From positions 1-64,000 of the forward strand of contig NZ_JAUTDO010000007.1 in the NCBI RefSeq assembly GCF_030646165.1: a stretch of 64,000 bases of DNA, read 5' to 3'. A model generated the notes under the pieces. It was not told where the DNA came from. It was given only the letters and a program-made list of their open reading frames with translations, and did not search any database. The position numbers and the translations under genes are program-made. The number at the start of each line of letters is the position of its first letter. Position 1 is the stretch's first letter. Source of the stretch: Conexibacter sp. CPCC 206217 (GTDB lineage Bacteria; Actinomycetota; Thermoleophilia; Solirubrobacterales; Solirubrobacteraceae). Below, one piece after another: positions 49,950 through 58,040 of the stretch.

Positions 49950-50684
49950 ATGAAGCTGTCCGGGAAGATCGCCATCGTCACCGGCGCGGGGTCCGGCATC
50001 GGCCGCGCGACCGCGCAGCGCTGCGCCGCCGAGGGCGCGCAGGTGCTGTGCTGCGACGTCGCCAACGCCGACGCGACCGCGTCGGGCATCGGCGACGCGG
50101 CCGCCGCCTACGCGATGGACGTGCGCGAGCCCGCGGCCTGGGAGGGCGCGGTCGCCGAGGCGAAGCAGCGCTTCGGCGACGTCGACCTGCTCGCCAACAT
50201 CGCCGGCGTCGTCGCGAAGGGCGACGACACCGCGCTCGGGCAGGACCTGGAGGATTGGGAGCGGATCATCTCGATCAACCTGAAGGGACCATGGCTCGGC
50301 ATGAGAGCGGTCCTCCCGACGATGCTCCAGCGCGGCAGCGGCGTGATCGTCAACATCGCCTCGGAGGCGGCGATCATCGGCATCCCCGGCCTGCTCGCCT
50401 ACACCGCCTCCAAGGGCGGCATCGCGGCGCTCACGCGCCAGGTCGCGATCGAGTACGTCAGACAGGGCGTCACGGTGAACGCGATCGCCCCGGGCTTCAT
50501 CCGCACCGCGATCCAGGACGGGATCGAGCAGTCGCTGCTGGACGACATGGCGGCGGGGATCCCGATCGGCCGCTTCGGCGCACCGGAGGACATCGCGGCG
50601 TCGATCGCGCACCTGTTCTCCGCGGATGGGCAATACATCACTGGCCAGGTGATCGCCGTCGACGGCGGCTGGGGCGTCGCCTGA
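49950..50684 (+). CDS. SDR family oxidoreductase
   Basis: A 244-residue enzyme with [17 protein letters not shown] at the second strand (favouring NAD), NIAGVV, catalytic Ser in NIASEAA and YTASKGG. It ends [26 protein letters not shown] is an excellent ribosome site. Its place between the importer and a beta-diketone-hydrolase-like enzyme suggests that it oxidises an imported cyclic alcohol to the ketone needed for hydrolytic cleavage. The substrate is not known. Confidence 0.88.
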   Translation: MKLSGKIAIVTGAGSGIGRATAQRCAAEGAQVLCCDVANADATASGIGDAAAAYAMDVREPAAWEGAVAEAKQRFGDVDLLANIAGVVAKGDDTALGQDLEDWERIISINLKGPWLGMRAVLPTMLQRGSGVIVNIASEAAIIGIPGLLAYTASKGGIAALTRQVAIEYVRQGVTVNAIAPGFIRTAIQDGIEQSLLDDMAAGIPIGRFGAPEDIAASIAHLFSADGQYITGQVIAVDGGWGVA

Positions 50685-50754
50685 CGCCGCTCGCGCGGTG
50701 CAGACGGCTGGTTCAAGGTTCGTAAACGGGCAAGCGGAGAGAGAGGCGAACGCG

Positions 50755-51546
50755 ATGGCGACAGCATTCGAGTCGTACGAGGACAAGTACGAGAACTACA
50801 GATTCGAGCGCACCGACGACGGCATCCTCACGATGACGATGCACTCGGAGGGCAGAGACCTGATCTGGGGGATGAGACCGGACGACGAGCTCGGCAAGGC
50901 GTTCGTCGACATCGGCAACGATCCCGAGAACCAGGTGATCGTGCTCACCGGCACAGGTGACACCTTCATTCACCACGAGGACCTCGGCGCCGACTTCGAC
51001 GCGCTGCCGGCGCAGACGTGGGGCGGCTACATCCTGCCGTACGTGCTGCGGCTGATCTACAACCACATCGACATCGACGCGCCGATGATCGCGGCCGTCA
51101 ACGGCCCGGCGACGATCCACGCCGAGATGGCGCTGCTGTGCGACGTCGTGCTGGCGTCCGACAGATCCGCCTTCGCCGACCAACCGCACTTCCCCAACGG
51201 TCTCGTCCCCGGCGACGGCGTGCAGGTGATCTGGCCGCTGCTGCTGGGCATGAACCGCGCGCGCTATCTGATGTACACCGGCCAGGTGCTGAGCGCGCAG
51301 GAGGCGAAGGACCTCGGCCTCGTCGCCGAGCTGATGCCGAAGGAGGACCTGCTGCCGCGCGCCTACGAGATCGCGCAGGGGATCCTCGAGAAGCCGGAGC
51401 TGACCCGCCGCCTCACGCGCCGCGCGTTCGGCGCCGTCTGGAAGGACCACCTCAACAACGTGCTGCCCTATGGCGCGGCGCTGGAGGGGCTCGCCGCCGC
51501 GAACTACTGGCCGCGCGAGTTCAAGGGAGCGGTGCTCCCGTCGTGA
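50755..51546 (+). CDS. 6-oxocamphor hydrolase-like crotonase (beta-diketone C-C hydrolase)
   Basis: This 263-residue protein aligns by memory with 6-oxocamphor hydrolase of Rhodococcus over nearly its whole length: KYENYRFER near the start, VIVLTGTGDTF, DQPHFPNGLVPGDGVQVIWP and PRAYEIAQGILEKPEL. Residues His122, His145, Asp154 and Glu244 fall at the very positions I recall as functional in that enzyme, while hydratase glutamates are missing. The camphor enzyme opens a bicyclic beta-diketone without CoA. It therefore probably hydrolyses a cyclic 1,3-diketone here. ATG 50755 follows CGGAGAGAGAGG. The E1 alpha gene starts within its stop codon. Confidence 0.88.
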   Translation: MATAFESYEDKYENYRFERTDDGILTMTMHSEGRDLIWGMRPDDELGKAFVDIGNDPENQVIVLTGTGDTFIHHEDLGADFDALPAQTWGGYILPYVLRLIYNHIDIDAPMIAAVNGPATIHAEMALLCDVVLASDRSAFADQPHFPNGLVPGDGVQVIWPLLLGMNRARYLMYTGQVLSAQEAKDLGLVAELMPKEDLLPRAYEIAQGILEKPELTRRLTRRAFGAVWKDHLNNVLPYGAALEGLAAANYWPREFKGAVLPS

Positions 51547-52574
51547 CGGCGCAGGAGGAGACCGTGGCGGGCGCCGGCACCGGGAGCGCCGTCGGCAGCG
51601 CGCGGCTGAGCGACGATCAGGCGATCTCGACGTACCGCCTGATGTCGACGTCGCGCGAGCTGGAGGTGCAGCTCGCGAGAACGTACGCGGACGGCGGGCT
51701 GCCGGGGTGGATCCACTCGTGCGAAGGGCACGAGGCGCTCGCCGGCGCGGTCGCGCTGGCGCTGCGCGAGGACGACCACCTCGTGCCGCACTACCGCTCG
51801 CGCCCCGAGCAGCTCGGCAAGGGGATGAGCGTGCGCGCGATCGTCGCCGAGGTGTTCGGGACCGTCGACGCCGCCAGCAGAGGGCGCGGCGGCGAGACGC
51901 ACGTCTCCTCCGTCGCGCACCGCATCTATGGCATGACCGGCGTGCTGGGGTCGAACATCCCGCTCGGCGCGGGCGTCGCGTACGCGTCGAAGATGCGCGG
52001 TGTCGACGAGGTCACGCTCGTCAGCTTCGGCGACGGCACCGCCAACCGCGGCGCCTTCCACGAGGCGCTGAACCTCGCCGCGATCTGGCGGCTGCCGGTC
52101 GTCTTCCTGTGCGACAACAACCAGTACGTCGAGCTGTCGCGCATCAGCGACTTCATCGGCGTCGAGAACATCGCCGACCGGGCGGCCGGCTACGGGATGC
52201 CGGGCGAGGTCGTCGACGGGCACGACCCCGAGGCGCTGACGGACGCCCTGACCCGCGCGGTCGCGCTCGCCCGCGGCGGGCAGCCGTCGCTGGTGGAGGC
52301 GAAGATGATCCGCCGCCGCGGCCACTGGGAGGGCGACCCGCAGGACTACCGGCCCGACGACGAGCCGGCGCTGCTGGCGGCGACCGATCCCGTCCCGGCG
52401 TACCGGCGGCGGCTGAGCGCGCAGCGCGGCGTCACCGACGACGTGCTGGCGGCGATCGACGCGTCCGCGCGCGAGGTCGTCTCCGACGCGCTGACGTGGG
52501 CCGCGTCGCGTCCGCTGCCGACTGCCGAGGACGTGCTCGGCGGCGTCTACCACGAGGAGGCCGGGGATGCCTGA
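51543..52574 (+). CDS. TPP-dependent 2-oxoacid/acetoin-type dehydrogenase E1, alpha subunit
   Basis: The 343-residue subunit has SCEGHEALAGAVALAL near 60, HYRSRPEQLGKGM, and the thiamine diphosphate/metal motif from GDGTANRG (163-170) to FLCDNNQY (188-195). It resembles acetoin dehydrogenase AcoA and pyruvate dehydrogenase PdhA. It decarboxylates a 2-oxo acid, or cleaves a 1,2-dioxo compound, and passes the acyl group to E2. The start GTG 51543 overlaps the hydrolase stop by four bases. Phosphorylation-loop residues typical of mitochondria are absent. Confidence 0.9.
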   Translation: MTAQEETVAGAGTGSAVGSARLSDDQAISTYRLMSTSRELEVQLARTYADGGLPGWIHSCEGHEALAGAVALALREDDHLVPHYRSRPEQLGKGMSVRAIVAEVFGTVDAASRGRGGETHVSSVAHRIYGMTGVLGSNIPLGAGVAYASKMRGVDEVTLVSFGDGTANRGAFHEALNLAAIWRLPVVFLCDNNQYVELSRISDFIGVENIADRAAGYGMPGEVVDGHDPEALTDALTRAVALARGGQPSLVEAKMIRRRGHWEGDPQDYRPDDEPALLAATDPVPAYRRRLSAQRGVTDDVLAAIDASAREVVSDALTWAASRPLPTAEDVLGGVYHEEAGDA

Positions 52575-53571
52575 GGCGACTGCGGCGAAGCGCCCCACCG
52601 ACACGCTCAACATGCGCTGGGCGATCACGCAAGCGCTCGACGAGGAGCTGGAGCGCGACGAGCGCGTCTGCCTGCTGGGCCAGGACATCGGCCGCTCCGG
52701 CGGCGTCTTCGGGCTCACGCGCGGGCTGTGGGACAGATACGGCGGCGAGCGCGTGCGCGACGCGCCGATCTCCGAGGAGGGCCTCGCGAACCTCGCCGTC
52801 GGCGCCGCGATCAACGGCATGCGGCCGGTGCTGGAGATCATGTTCATGGACTTCATGGCGCTCGTCGTGGATGCGCTCGCCAACCAGGCGGCGAAGACGC
52901 GCTACCTGTCCGGCGGCGCGATCGGCGTGCCGCTCGTCGTGCGCACGCTCGGCGGCGCCGGCTTCAGAATCGGCGCGCATCACGAGCAGTCGCTGGAGGC
53001 GTGGTTCACGCACGTGCCCGGCCTGAAGGTGATCCAGCCGTCGACGCCGGCCGATGCGAAGGGGCTGCTGAAGGCGGCGATCCGCGACGAGGACCCGGTC
53101 GTGTTCGTCGAGACGAAGTCGCTGTTGGGCGACAAGGGGCCGATCCCTGCGGCCGGCGAGGTGCTGCCGATCGGCAAGGCCGACGTCAAGCGCGGCGGCG
53201 GCGACGCGACGATCGTCGCGACCGGACGGATGGTCGGCGAGAGCCTGCGGGCGGCCGAGCTGCTGGCGCGCGACGGGATCTCCGTCGAGGTCGTCGACCC
53301 GCGCACGCTGCTGCCGCTCGACACCGAGACGATCCTCACGTCGGTCGCGAAGACGGGCAACGTCGTGATCGTCCACGAGGCGCCGAAGCTGTCGGGCTTC
53401 GGTGCGGAGATCGCGGCGACGATCGCGGAGGAGTGCCTCTACGAGCTGGACGCGCCGGTGCGCCGGCTCGGCGGCGCCTGGGCGCCGATCCCGCTCGGTC
53501 GCGCCGAGCAGTTCCTGTTCCCGAGCGCCGACTCGATCGCGAGCACGGTGCGCGAGCTGGTCGAGGGCTAG
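52567..53571 (+). CDS. TPP-dependent dehydrogenase E1, beta subunit
   Basis: The 334-residue beta subunit shows LLGQDIGRSGGVFGLTRGLW, RVRDAPISEEGLANLAVGAA with the conserved Glu that activates thiamine, and EIMFMDFMALVVDALANQAA. The C-terminal transketolase domain includes VVDPRTLLPLDTETI and HEAPKLSGFGAEIAA. It begins eight bases before the alpha stop, so the subunits are made together. It most resembles acetoin/branched-chain dehydrogenase beta subunits. Confidence 0.92.
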   Translation: MPEATAAKRPTDTLNMRWAITQALDEELERDERVCLLGQDIGRSGGVFGLTRGLWDRYGGERVRDAPISEEGLANLAVGAAINGMRPVLEIMFMDFMALVVDALANQAAKTRYLSGGAIGVPLVVRTLGGAGFRIGAHHEQSLEAWFTHVPGLKVIQPSTPADAKGLLKAAIRDEDPVVFVETKSLLGDKGPIPAAGEVLPIGKADVKRGGGDATIVATGRMVGESLRAAELLARDGISVEVVDPRTLLPLDTETILTSVAKTGNVVIVHEAPKLSGFGAEIAATIAEECLYELDAPVRRLGGAWAPIPLGRAEQFLFPSADSIASTVRELVEG

Positions 53572-53574
53572 GCG

Positions 53575-54906
53575 ATGGCTGTCGAACTGACGCTGCCCAA
53601 GCTCGGGCCGGAGATGGAGAGCGGCCTGCTGACCGACTGGCTGGTCGCCGACGGCGACGAGGTCGACGCCGGCCAGCCGGTCGCGACGATCGAGACCGAC
53701 AAGGTCACGACCGACCTCGAAGCCCCCGCCGCCGGCGCGATCGCGTTGGTCGCGGCGGCTGGGGAGGAGCATGCGGTCGGCGCGGTGCTGGCGCGGATCG
53801 GTGGGGATGCCGCAGCGGCGGCCGCTCCCGCCGCGCCCGCGGCCGCCGCCGCTTCCGCCAGCGAGCCGGCCGGCGCCGCCGCGAGCGGCTCGGCCGATCG
53901 CGCCGCATCCGCGGCCGCCGCGAGCGGCTCGGCCGACCGCGGCGTGCTCGCAGAACGCCGTCGCGGCGAGCCGCTCGCGACGCCGGTCGCCCGGCGGATG
54001 GCGCGCGCACACGGCATCGAGCTGTCCGAGCTGGTCGCGCTCGCGCCCGGCAGAGCGATCCGCAAGCGACATGTCGAGGCGGCGATGGCGACGCGCGCCG
54101 CAAACGGGAACGGTGCGGCGCCCGCCGCGCCACCGGTCGCGGCCGCCCCCGCGACGGCCGCCGCGGCGACGACGGCGCCCACCGTTCCCCCGCAGGACGC
54201 CCCGCTCTCCCCGATGCGCCGCCGGATCGCGTTGCGGATGCAGGCGAGCCTGCAGGAGACGGCGCAGATCACCGACGTGCGCGAGCACGACGTGACCGAC
54301 CTCGTCGCGCTGCGCAAGGCCGGCGTGCGCTGGGCCGGGGCGCTCGGGTTCCGGCCGAGCTTCACCGACCTGTTCGTGCGCGCCAGCGCGCTGGCGCTGC
54401 GGGCAGTACCGCAGCTCAACGCGTCGCTGACCGCTGACGACAGGCTCGTCACGCACACCTCCGTCAACATCGGCATCGCGGTCGCGATCGCGGACGGCCT
54501 GATGGTGCCGGTCGTGCACGACGCCGACAGGCTGTCACTGGCCGGGCTGCATGCCCGCGTGGATGCGCTCGTCAAGCGAGCGCGCGCAGGTGAATTGACG
54601 CTGGAGGAGCTGTCCGGCGGCACCTTCACGGTGACGAACATCGGCAGTTACGGCTCGCACTTCGCGACGCCGATCCTCGTGCAGGGCCAGGTCGGCATCG
54701 TCGGCACCGGCGCCTTCATCGAGCGCCCCGTCGTGCGCAACGGCGAGCTGGCCGTCGGCACCGTCATGTACTCCAGCCTGACGATCGACCACCGCGTCGT
54801 CGACGGCGAGACCGCCGGGCGCTTCCAGACCGCCTTCGGCGAGCTGTTGAGCGAACCCGAGCGGCTGCTGGACGCAGCGGCCGGGGGAGGAGGGAGCGCG
54901 CGATGA
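53575..54906 (+). CDS. Dihydrolipoamide acyltransferase (E2) of the 2-oxoacid dehydrogenase complex
   Basis: The 443-residue E2 has one lipoyl domain (modified Lys43 in ETDKVTTDLEA), an Ala/Pro/Ser-rich linker, a peripheral-subunit-binding domain at about 138-172 (ATPVARRMARAHGIELSEL), a second Ala-rich linker, and the catalytic acetyltransferase domain ending near SLTIDHRVVDGETAGRF with His and Asp. It transfers the acyl group from lipoyl to CoA and forms the core. No E3 (dihydrolipoyl dehydrogenase) gene is in the operon; a housekeeping E3 would have to serve. Confidence 0.92.
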   Translation: MAVELTLPKLGPEMESGLLTDWLVADGDEVDAGQPVATIETDKVTTDLEAPAAGAIALVAAAGEEHAVGAVLARIGGDAAAAAAPAAPAAAAASASEPAGAAASGSADRAASAAAASGSADRGVLAERRRGEPLATPVARRMARAHGIELSELVALAPGRAIRKRHVEAAMATRAANGNGAAPAAPPVAAAPATAAAATTAPTVPPQDAPLSPMRRRIALRMQASLQETAQITDVREHDVTDLVALRKAGVRWAGALGFRPSFTDLFVRASALALRAVPQLNASLTADDRLVTHTSVNIGIAVAIADGLMVPVVHDADRLSLAGLHARVDALVKRARAGELTLEELSGGTFTVTNIGSYGSHFATPILVQGQVGIVGTGAFIERPVVRNGELAVGTVMYSSLTIDHRVVDGETAGRFQTAFGELLSEPERLLDAAAGGGGSAR

Positions 54907-56501
54907 GCGTCTACACGATCTCCGAGATCGTCTCCAAGCCGACGCAGCGCGAGCGCGACCGCACCGCCGTGCGCTACGGCGAGCAGTCGCTCACGTTCGG
55001 CGAGCTGGAGGGGCGCGCCGAGCGGCTCGCCGCCGGGCTCTCCGCCGCCGGCTTCCAGCAGGGCGACCGCTGCTGCGTGCTGATGCACAACCGGCTGGAG
55101 TGGTTCGAGCTGTTCTTCGCGCTCGCGCGCCTGGGCGGCGTGCTGGTGCCGGTCAACCACCTGCTGACCCCGCACGAGATCAAGTACATCGTCGAGGACT
55201 CCGGCGCGACCTGGTTCGTCGCCGAAGAGCAGCTGTGGGAGCGCGCCGAGGGCGTGCGCGAGCTGCTGGCGAGCGACGGCGACGCCGGCGACCTCCGCTA
55301 CGTCGCGATCGGCGGCGTGCGGCCGGCGGGCGGCGAGCGGTTCGGCGCGATCGGCGACACGCGCGCGGACACGACGCCCTACGAGCGCCTGCTCGCGCCC
55401 GCGCCGCTGGCGGTGCGGCCCGACGTGGGCGCCGACGACCTCTTCCTGCTGCAGTACACCTCCGGCACGACCGGCTTCCCGAAGGGCGCCGAGCACACCC
55501 ACTCGACGGTGATGTGGAACGCGATCTCCCAGCGTCAGCACTTCATGCTGGACGAGACGGCGGTCTACCTCTGCCTGCCGGCGCTGAGCTGGGTCGCGGG
55601 CTTCCACTCGCTCTGCCTGGAGACGCTGTGGTCGGGCGGCACGGCGGTCGTCAACCCGACCGACGAGCCGTTCAGCGCCGAGCGCTTCTGCGACCTGGTC
55701 GAGCGTCACGGCGCGACCCACGTCGCGCTCGTGCCGACCGTGATGGCGCGGATCCTCGCGCTGGAGGGGATCGAGCGGCGCGACCTCAGCTCGCTGCGCG
55801 TCGCGATCGCCGGTGGCGCCGCCGTGCCGGTCCACCTGATGGAGGAGATGGGCGAGCGGCTGCCGGGTGTCACGGTCCTGCAGGTCTACGGGATGAGCGA
55901 GTTCCCGTCGCTGGTGACGCTGCTGGAGCCGCAGGACGTGGTCGCCAAGATGGGCTCGGCGGGCAAGGCGAACTGCGTTTCGCAGGTGCGCGTCGTGGAC
56001 GCCGAGGACCGCGATCTGCCAGCGGGCGAGGTCGGCGAGATCCTGACCCGCTCACCGGCGACGATGATCGGCTACCACGGCCTGCCCGACGCGACGGCGG
56101 CGACGCTGAGAGGCGGCTGGCTGCACACCGGCGACCTCGGCCACCTCGACGGCGACGGCTACCTGTTCATCTCCGGCCGCTCGAAGGACCTGATCATCAG
56201 CGGCGGGCTGAACGTCTACCCGGTCGAGGTCGAGCAGGTGCTGGACCGCCACCCGGCGGTGATCGAGTCGGCCGTCGTCGGCGTGCCGGACCCGAGCTGG
56301 GGCGAGGTCGTGAAGGCCGTCGTCGTGCTCGACGCCGACGGCTCCACGAGCGAGCAGGAGCTGCACGACCACCTCGCGGGCCAGGTCGCCCGTTACAAGC
56401 TGCCGAAGCTGTGGGAGCTGCGCGTGCAGCCGCCGCTGCCGCGCACGGCCTCCGGCAAGCTGCAGAAGTTCAAGCTGCTCGACAGGGCGGGAGCGCGGTG
56501 A
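54903..56501 (+). CDS. AMP-forming acyl-CoA ligase
   Basis: The 532-residue ligase carries LQYTSGTTGFPKGAEHTHST near 185-204, VYGMSEFPSLVTLLEP, HTGDLGHLDGDGYLF and the hinge ISGRSKDLIISGGLNVYPVE, with the catalytic Lys in TASGKLQK. It activates a carboxylic acid. It starts within the E2 stop and closes the operon. It may activate the acid freed by the C-C hydrolase, feeding beta-oxidation. It is distinct from the ligase at 25789. Confidence 0.92.
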   Translation: MSVYTISEIVSKPTQRERDRTAVRYGEQSLTFGELEGRAERLAAGLSAAGFQQGDRCCVLMHNRLEWFELFFALARLGGVLVPVNHLLTPHEIKYIVEDSGATWFVAEEQLWERAEGVRELLASDGDAGDLRYVAIGGVRPAGGERFGAIGDTRADTTPYERLLAPAPLAVRPDVGADDLFLLQYTSGTTGFPKGAEHTHSTVMWNAISQRQHFMLDETAVYLCLPALSWVAGFHSLCLETLWSGGTAVVNPTDEPFSAERFCDLVERHGATHVALVPTVMARILALEGIERRDLSSLRVAIAGGAAVPVHLMEEMGERLPGVTVLQVYGMSEFPSLVTLLEPQDVVAKMGSAGKANCVSQVRVVDAEDRDLPAGEVGEILTRSPATMIGYHGLPDATAATLRGGWLHTGDLGHLDGDGYLFISGRSKDLIISGGLNVYPVEVEQVLDRHPAVIESAVVGVPDPSWGEVVKAVVVLDADGSTSEQELHDHLAGQVARYKLPKLWELRVQPPLPRTASGKLQKFKLLDRAGAR

Positions 56502-56506
56502 ATCCT

Positions 56507-57142
56507 TCAGCGTCTCGGATTCGCGAGACCGTTCAACAGCAGGTCCCAGAAGACGTAGGCGACCTCGCGCGAGCGCAGCGGCCCGTCCGCTCTGTACCAC
56601 TGGTAGGCCCAGTTGCAGATGCCGAACAGCGCCAGCGTCGCGAGCTTCACGTCGACCGGGCGGAAGGCGCCCTCGTCGACCCCGCGCTGGATCACGGCCG
56701 CGACGGCGCTCTCGTAGCGCTCGCGCTTGGCGGCGATCGCGGCGTGCTCGTCGGTCGGCAGCTCGCGGTGGTGCTCGAAGAAGACGCGCACATGGCCGCG
56801 GTGGGTCTCCATCAGCTCGAGGATGTCGCCCATCACCTCCAGCACGAGCTGCTCGGGGCTCATCGCGGTGCTCATCCGCCGCTCCTGGCGGGAGATCAGC
56901 AGGTCGATGAACTCTTCGTGGATCCAGTAGAGGATCTCGTCCTTGGACTGGACGTAGTGGTAGAGCGTCGGCTTGCGCACGCCGACCGCGGACGCGATGT
57001 CCTCCATCGAGGTGGAGTGGTAGCCGCGCTCGTCGAACAGCGTCGCGGACTGCCTGATGACGTCGTCACGCCGGCTCGGCGCCTCGTTCCCGTTTGCGGC
57101 GGTGACTCTGCGCGCTGCGGGTCTTCTGGTTCTTCTGGGCAA
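56507..57142 (-). CDS. TetR family transcriptional regulator
   Basis: The core of about 190 residues has the TetR helix-turn-helix (DDVIRQSATLFDERGYHSTS then MEDIASAVGVRKPTLYHYVQ) and an all-helical ligand domain ending VAYVFWDLLLNGLANP. The start is uncertain: no ATG or GTG lies near the domain edge, so TTG 57142 is proposed, giving 211 residues with a basic tail. A longer ATG start at 57193 would overlap the divergent SDR. It lies 5 bases from the convergent ligase. It probably represses the SDR/acyl-CoA dehydrogenase/kinase operon and might bind the palindromes at 44960 and 45021. Confidence 0.8.
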   Translation of the reverse strand: MPRRTRRPAARRVTAANGNEAPSRRDDVIRQSATLFDERGYHSTSMEDIASAVGVRKPTLYHYVQSKDEILYWIHEEFIDLLISRQERRMSTAMSPEQLVLEVMGDILELMETHRGHVRVFFEHHRELPTDEHAAIAAKRERYESAVAAVIQRGVDEGAFRPVDVKLATLALFGICNWAYQWYRADGPLRSREVAYVFWDLLLNGLANPRR

Positions 57143-57180
57143 CGTGCTCAGTCTATGCGGTCGGGCGGAGGTCCTGAACG

Positions 57181-57987
57181 ATGAACAGCTCAATCGCGGG
57201 CACGGACGCCGCGCTGCTGGCGCAGCCGCCCGTCATGCGCCTGGACGGCAAGGTCGCGTGGGTGACCGGCGCCAGCCGCGGGCTGGGCCGCTCGCTCGCC
57301 TACGCGCTCGCGGGCGCCGGTGCCGAGGTGCTGTTGTCGGCCCGCTCGCAGGAGCCGCTGGAGCAGACCGCCGCGGCGATCCGCGCGCACGGCGGGGTCG
57401 CGCACGCGCTCGGCGGCTCGGTCGCCGACGCGGCCGACGTCGAGCGCGCCGCCGCGCTCGTGCGCGAGACCTGGGGCCGGCTCGACGTGCTGATCAACAA
57501 CGCCGCGATCAGCCCGACGTTCAAGCGCTCCGAGGAGGTCGGCGAGCGGGAGTGGCGCGACGTGCTGGAGACGAACCTGTCGGGCGCGTTCCACTGCTGT
57601 CAGGCGGCCGCGCCGCTGATGGACGCCGCCGGCGGCGGGTCGATCGTCAACGTCTCCTCCGTCCACGGGCGCGTCGCGCACGAGCGGCTGATCGCCTACG
57701 CCGCCAGCAAGGGCGGCCTGGAGATGGTCACGCGCACGCTCGCGATCGAGTGGGCCAGACGCGGGATCCGCGTCAACTCGGTCGCGCCCGGCTACCTCGA
57801 GACGGAGATGACGGCGGCGCTGCGCAACCACGAGCGCTGGAGCGAGAAGCTGCTGGCGAGAGTCCCGCTCGGCCGCTTCGGCACGACGTCCGAGGTCGCC
57901 GCCGCGGCGCTCTTCCTCGCCTCCGAGGCCGCGAGCTACGTGACCGGCACGACCTTGTTCATAGACGGCGGCTGGACGGCGCAGTGA
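57181..57987 (+). CDS. SDR family oxidoreductase
   Basis: A 268-residue enzyme with GASRGLGRS, GSVADAADVE, NNAAISP, catalytic Ser in NVSSVHG and YAASKGG. It ends YVTGTTLFIDGGWTAQ. CGGAGG lies before the ATG. The preceding intergenic sequence is only about 40 bases long and must serve both this gene and the TetR gene. It leads an operon with an acyl-CoA dehydrogenase and an APH-type kinase. It could interconvert a 4-oxo and a 4-hydroxy acyl intermediate, which is inference from those neighbours. Confidence 0.87.
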   Translation: MNSSIAGTDAALLAQPPVMRLDGKVAWVTGASRGLGRSLAYALAGAGAEVLLSARSQEPLEQTAAAIRAHGGVAHALGGSVADAADVERAAALVRETWGRLDVLINNAAISPTFKRSEEVGEREWRDVLETNLSGAFHCCQAAAPLMDAAGGGSIVNVSSVHGRVAHERLIAYAASKGGLEMVTRTLAIEWARRGIRVNSVAPGYLETEMTAALRNHERWSEKLLARVPLGRFGTTSEVAAAALFLASEAASYVTGTTLFIDGGWTAQ

Positions 57988-58040
57988 TCGCGGCCGGCAC
58001 GACCTCGTCTCCCGACCGCGACTGGACGGCGCAGTGATCG
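57972..58040 (+). repeat. 19-bp direct repeat at the SDR/acyl-CoA dehydrogenase junction
   Basis: CTGGACGGCGCAGTGATCG occurs at 57972-57990 and again at 58022-58040, 50 bases apart. The first copy contains the SDR stop and the second contains the GTG start of the next gene. It looks like a local duplication that separated two genes once overlapping as GTGA. Confidence 0.85.
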
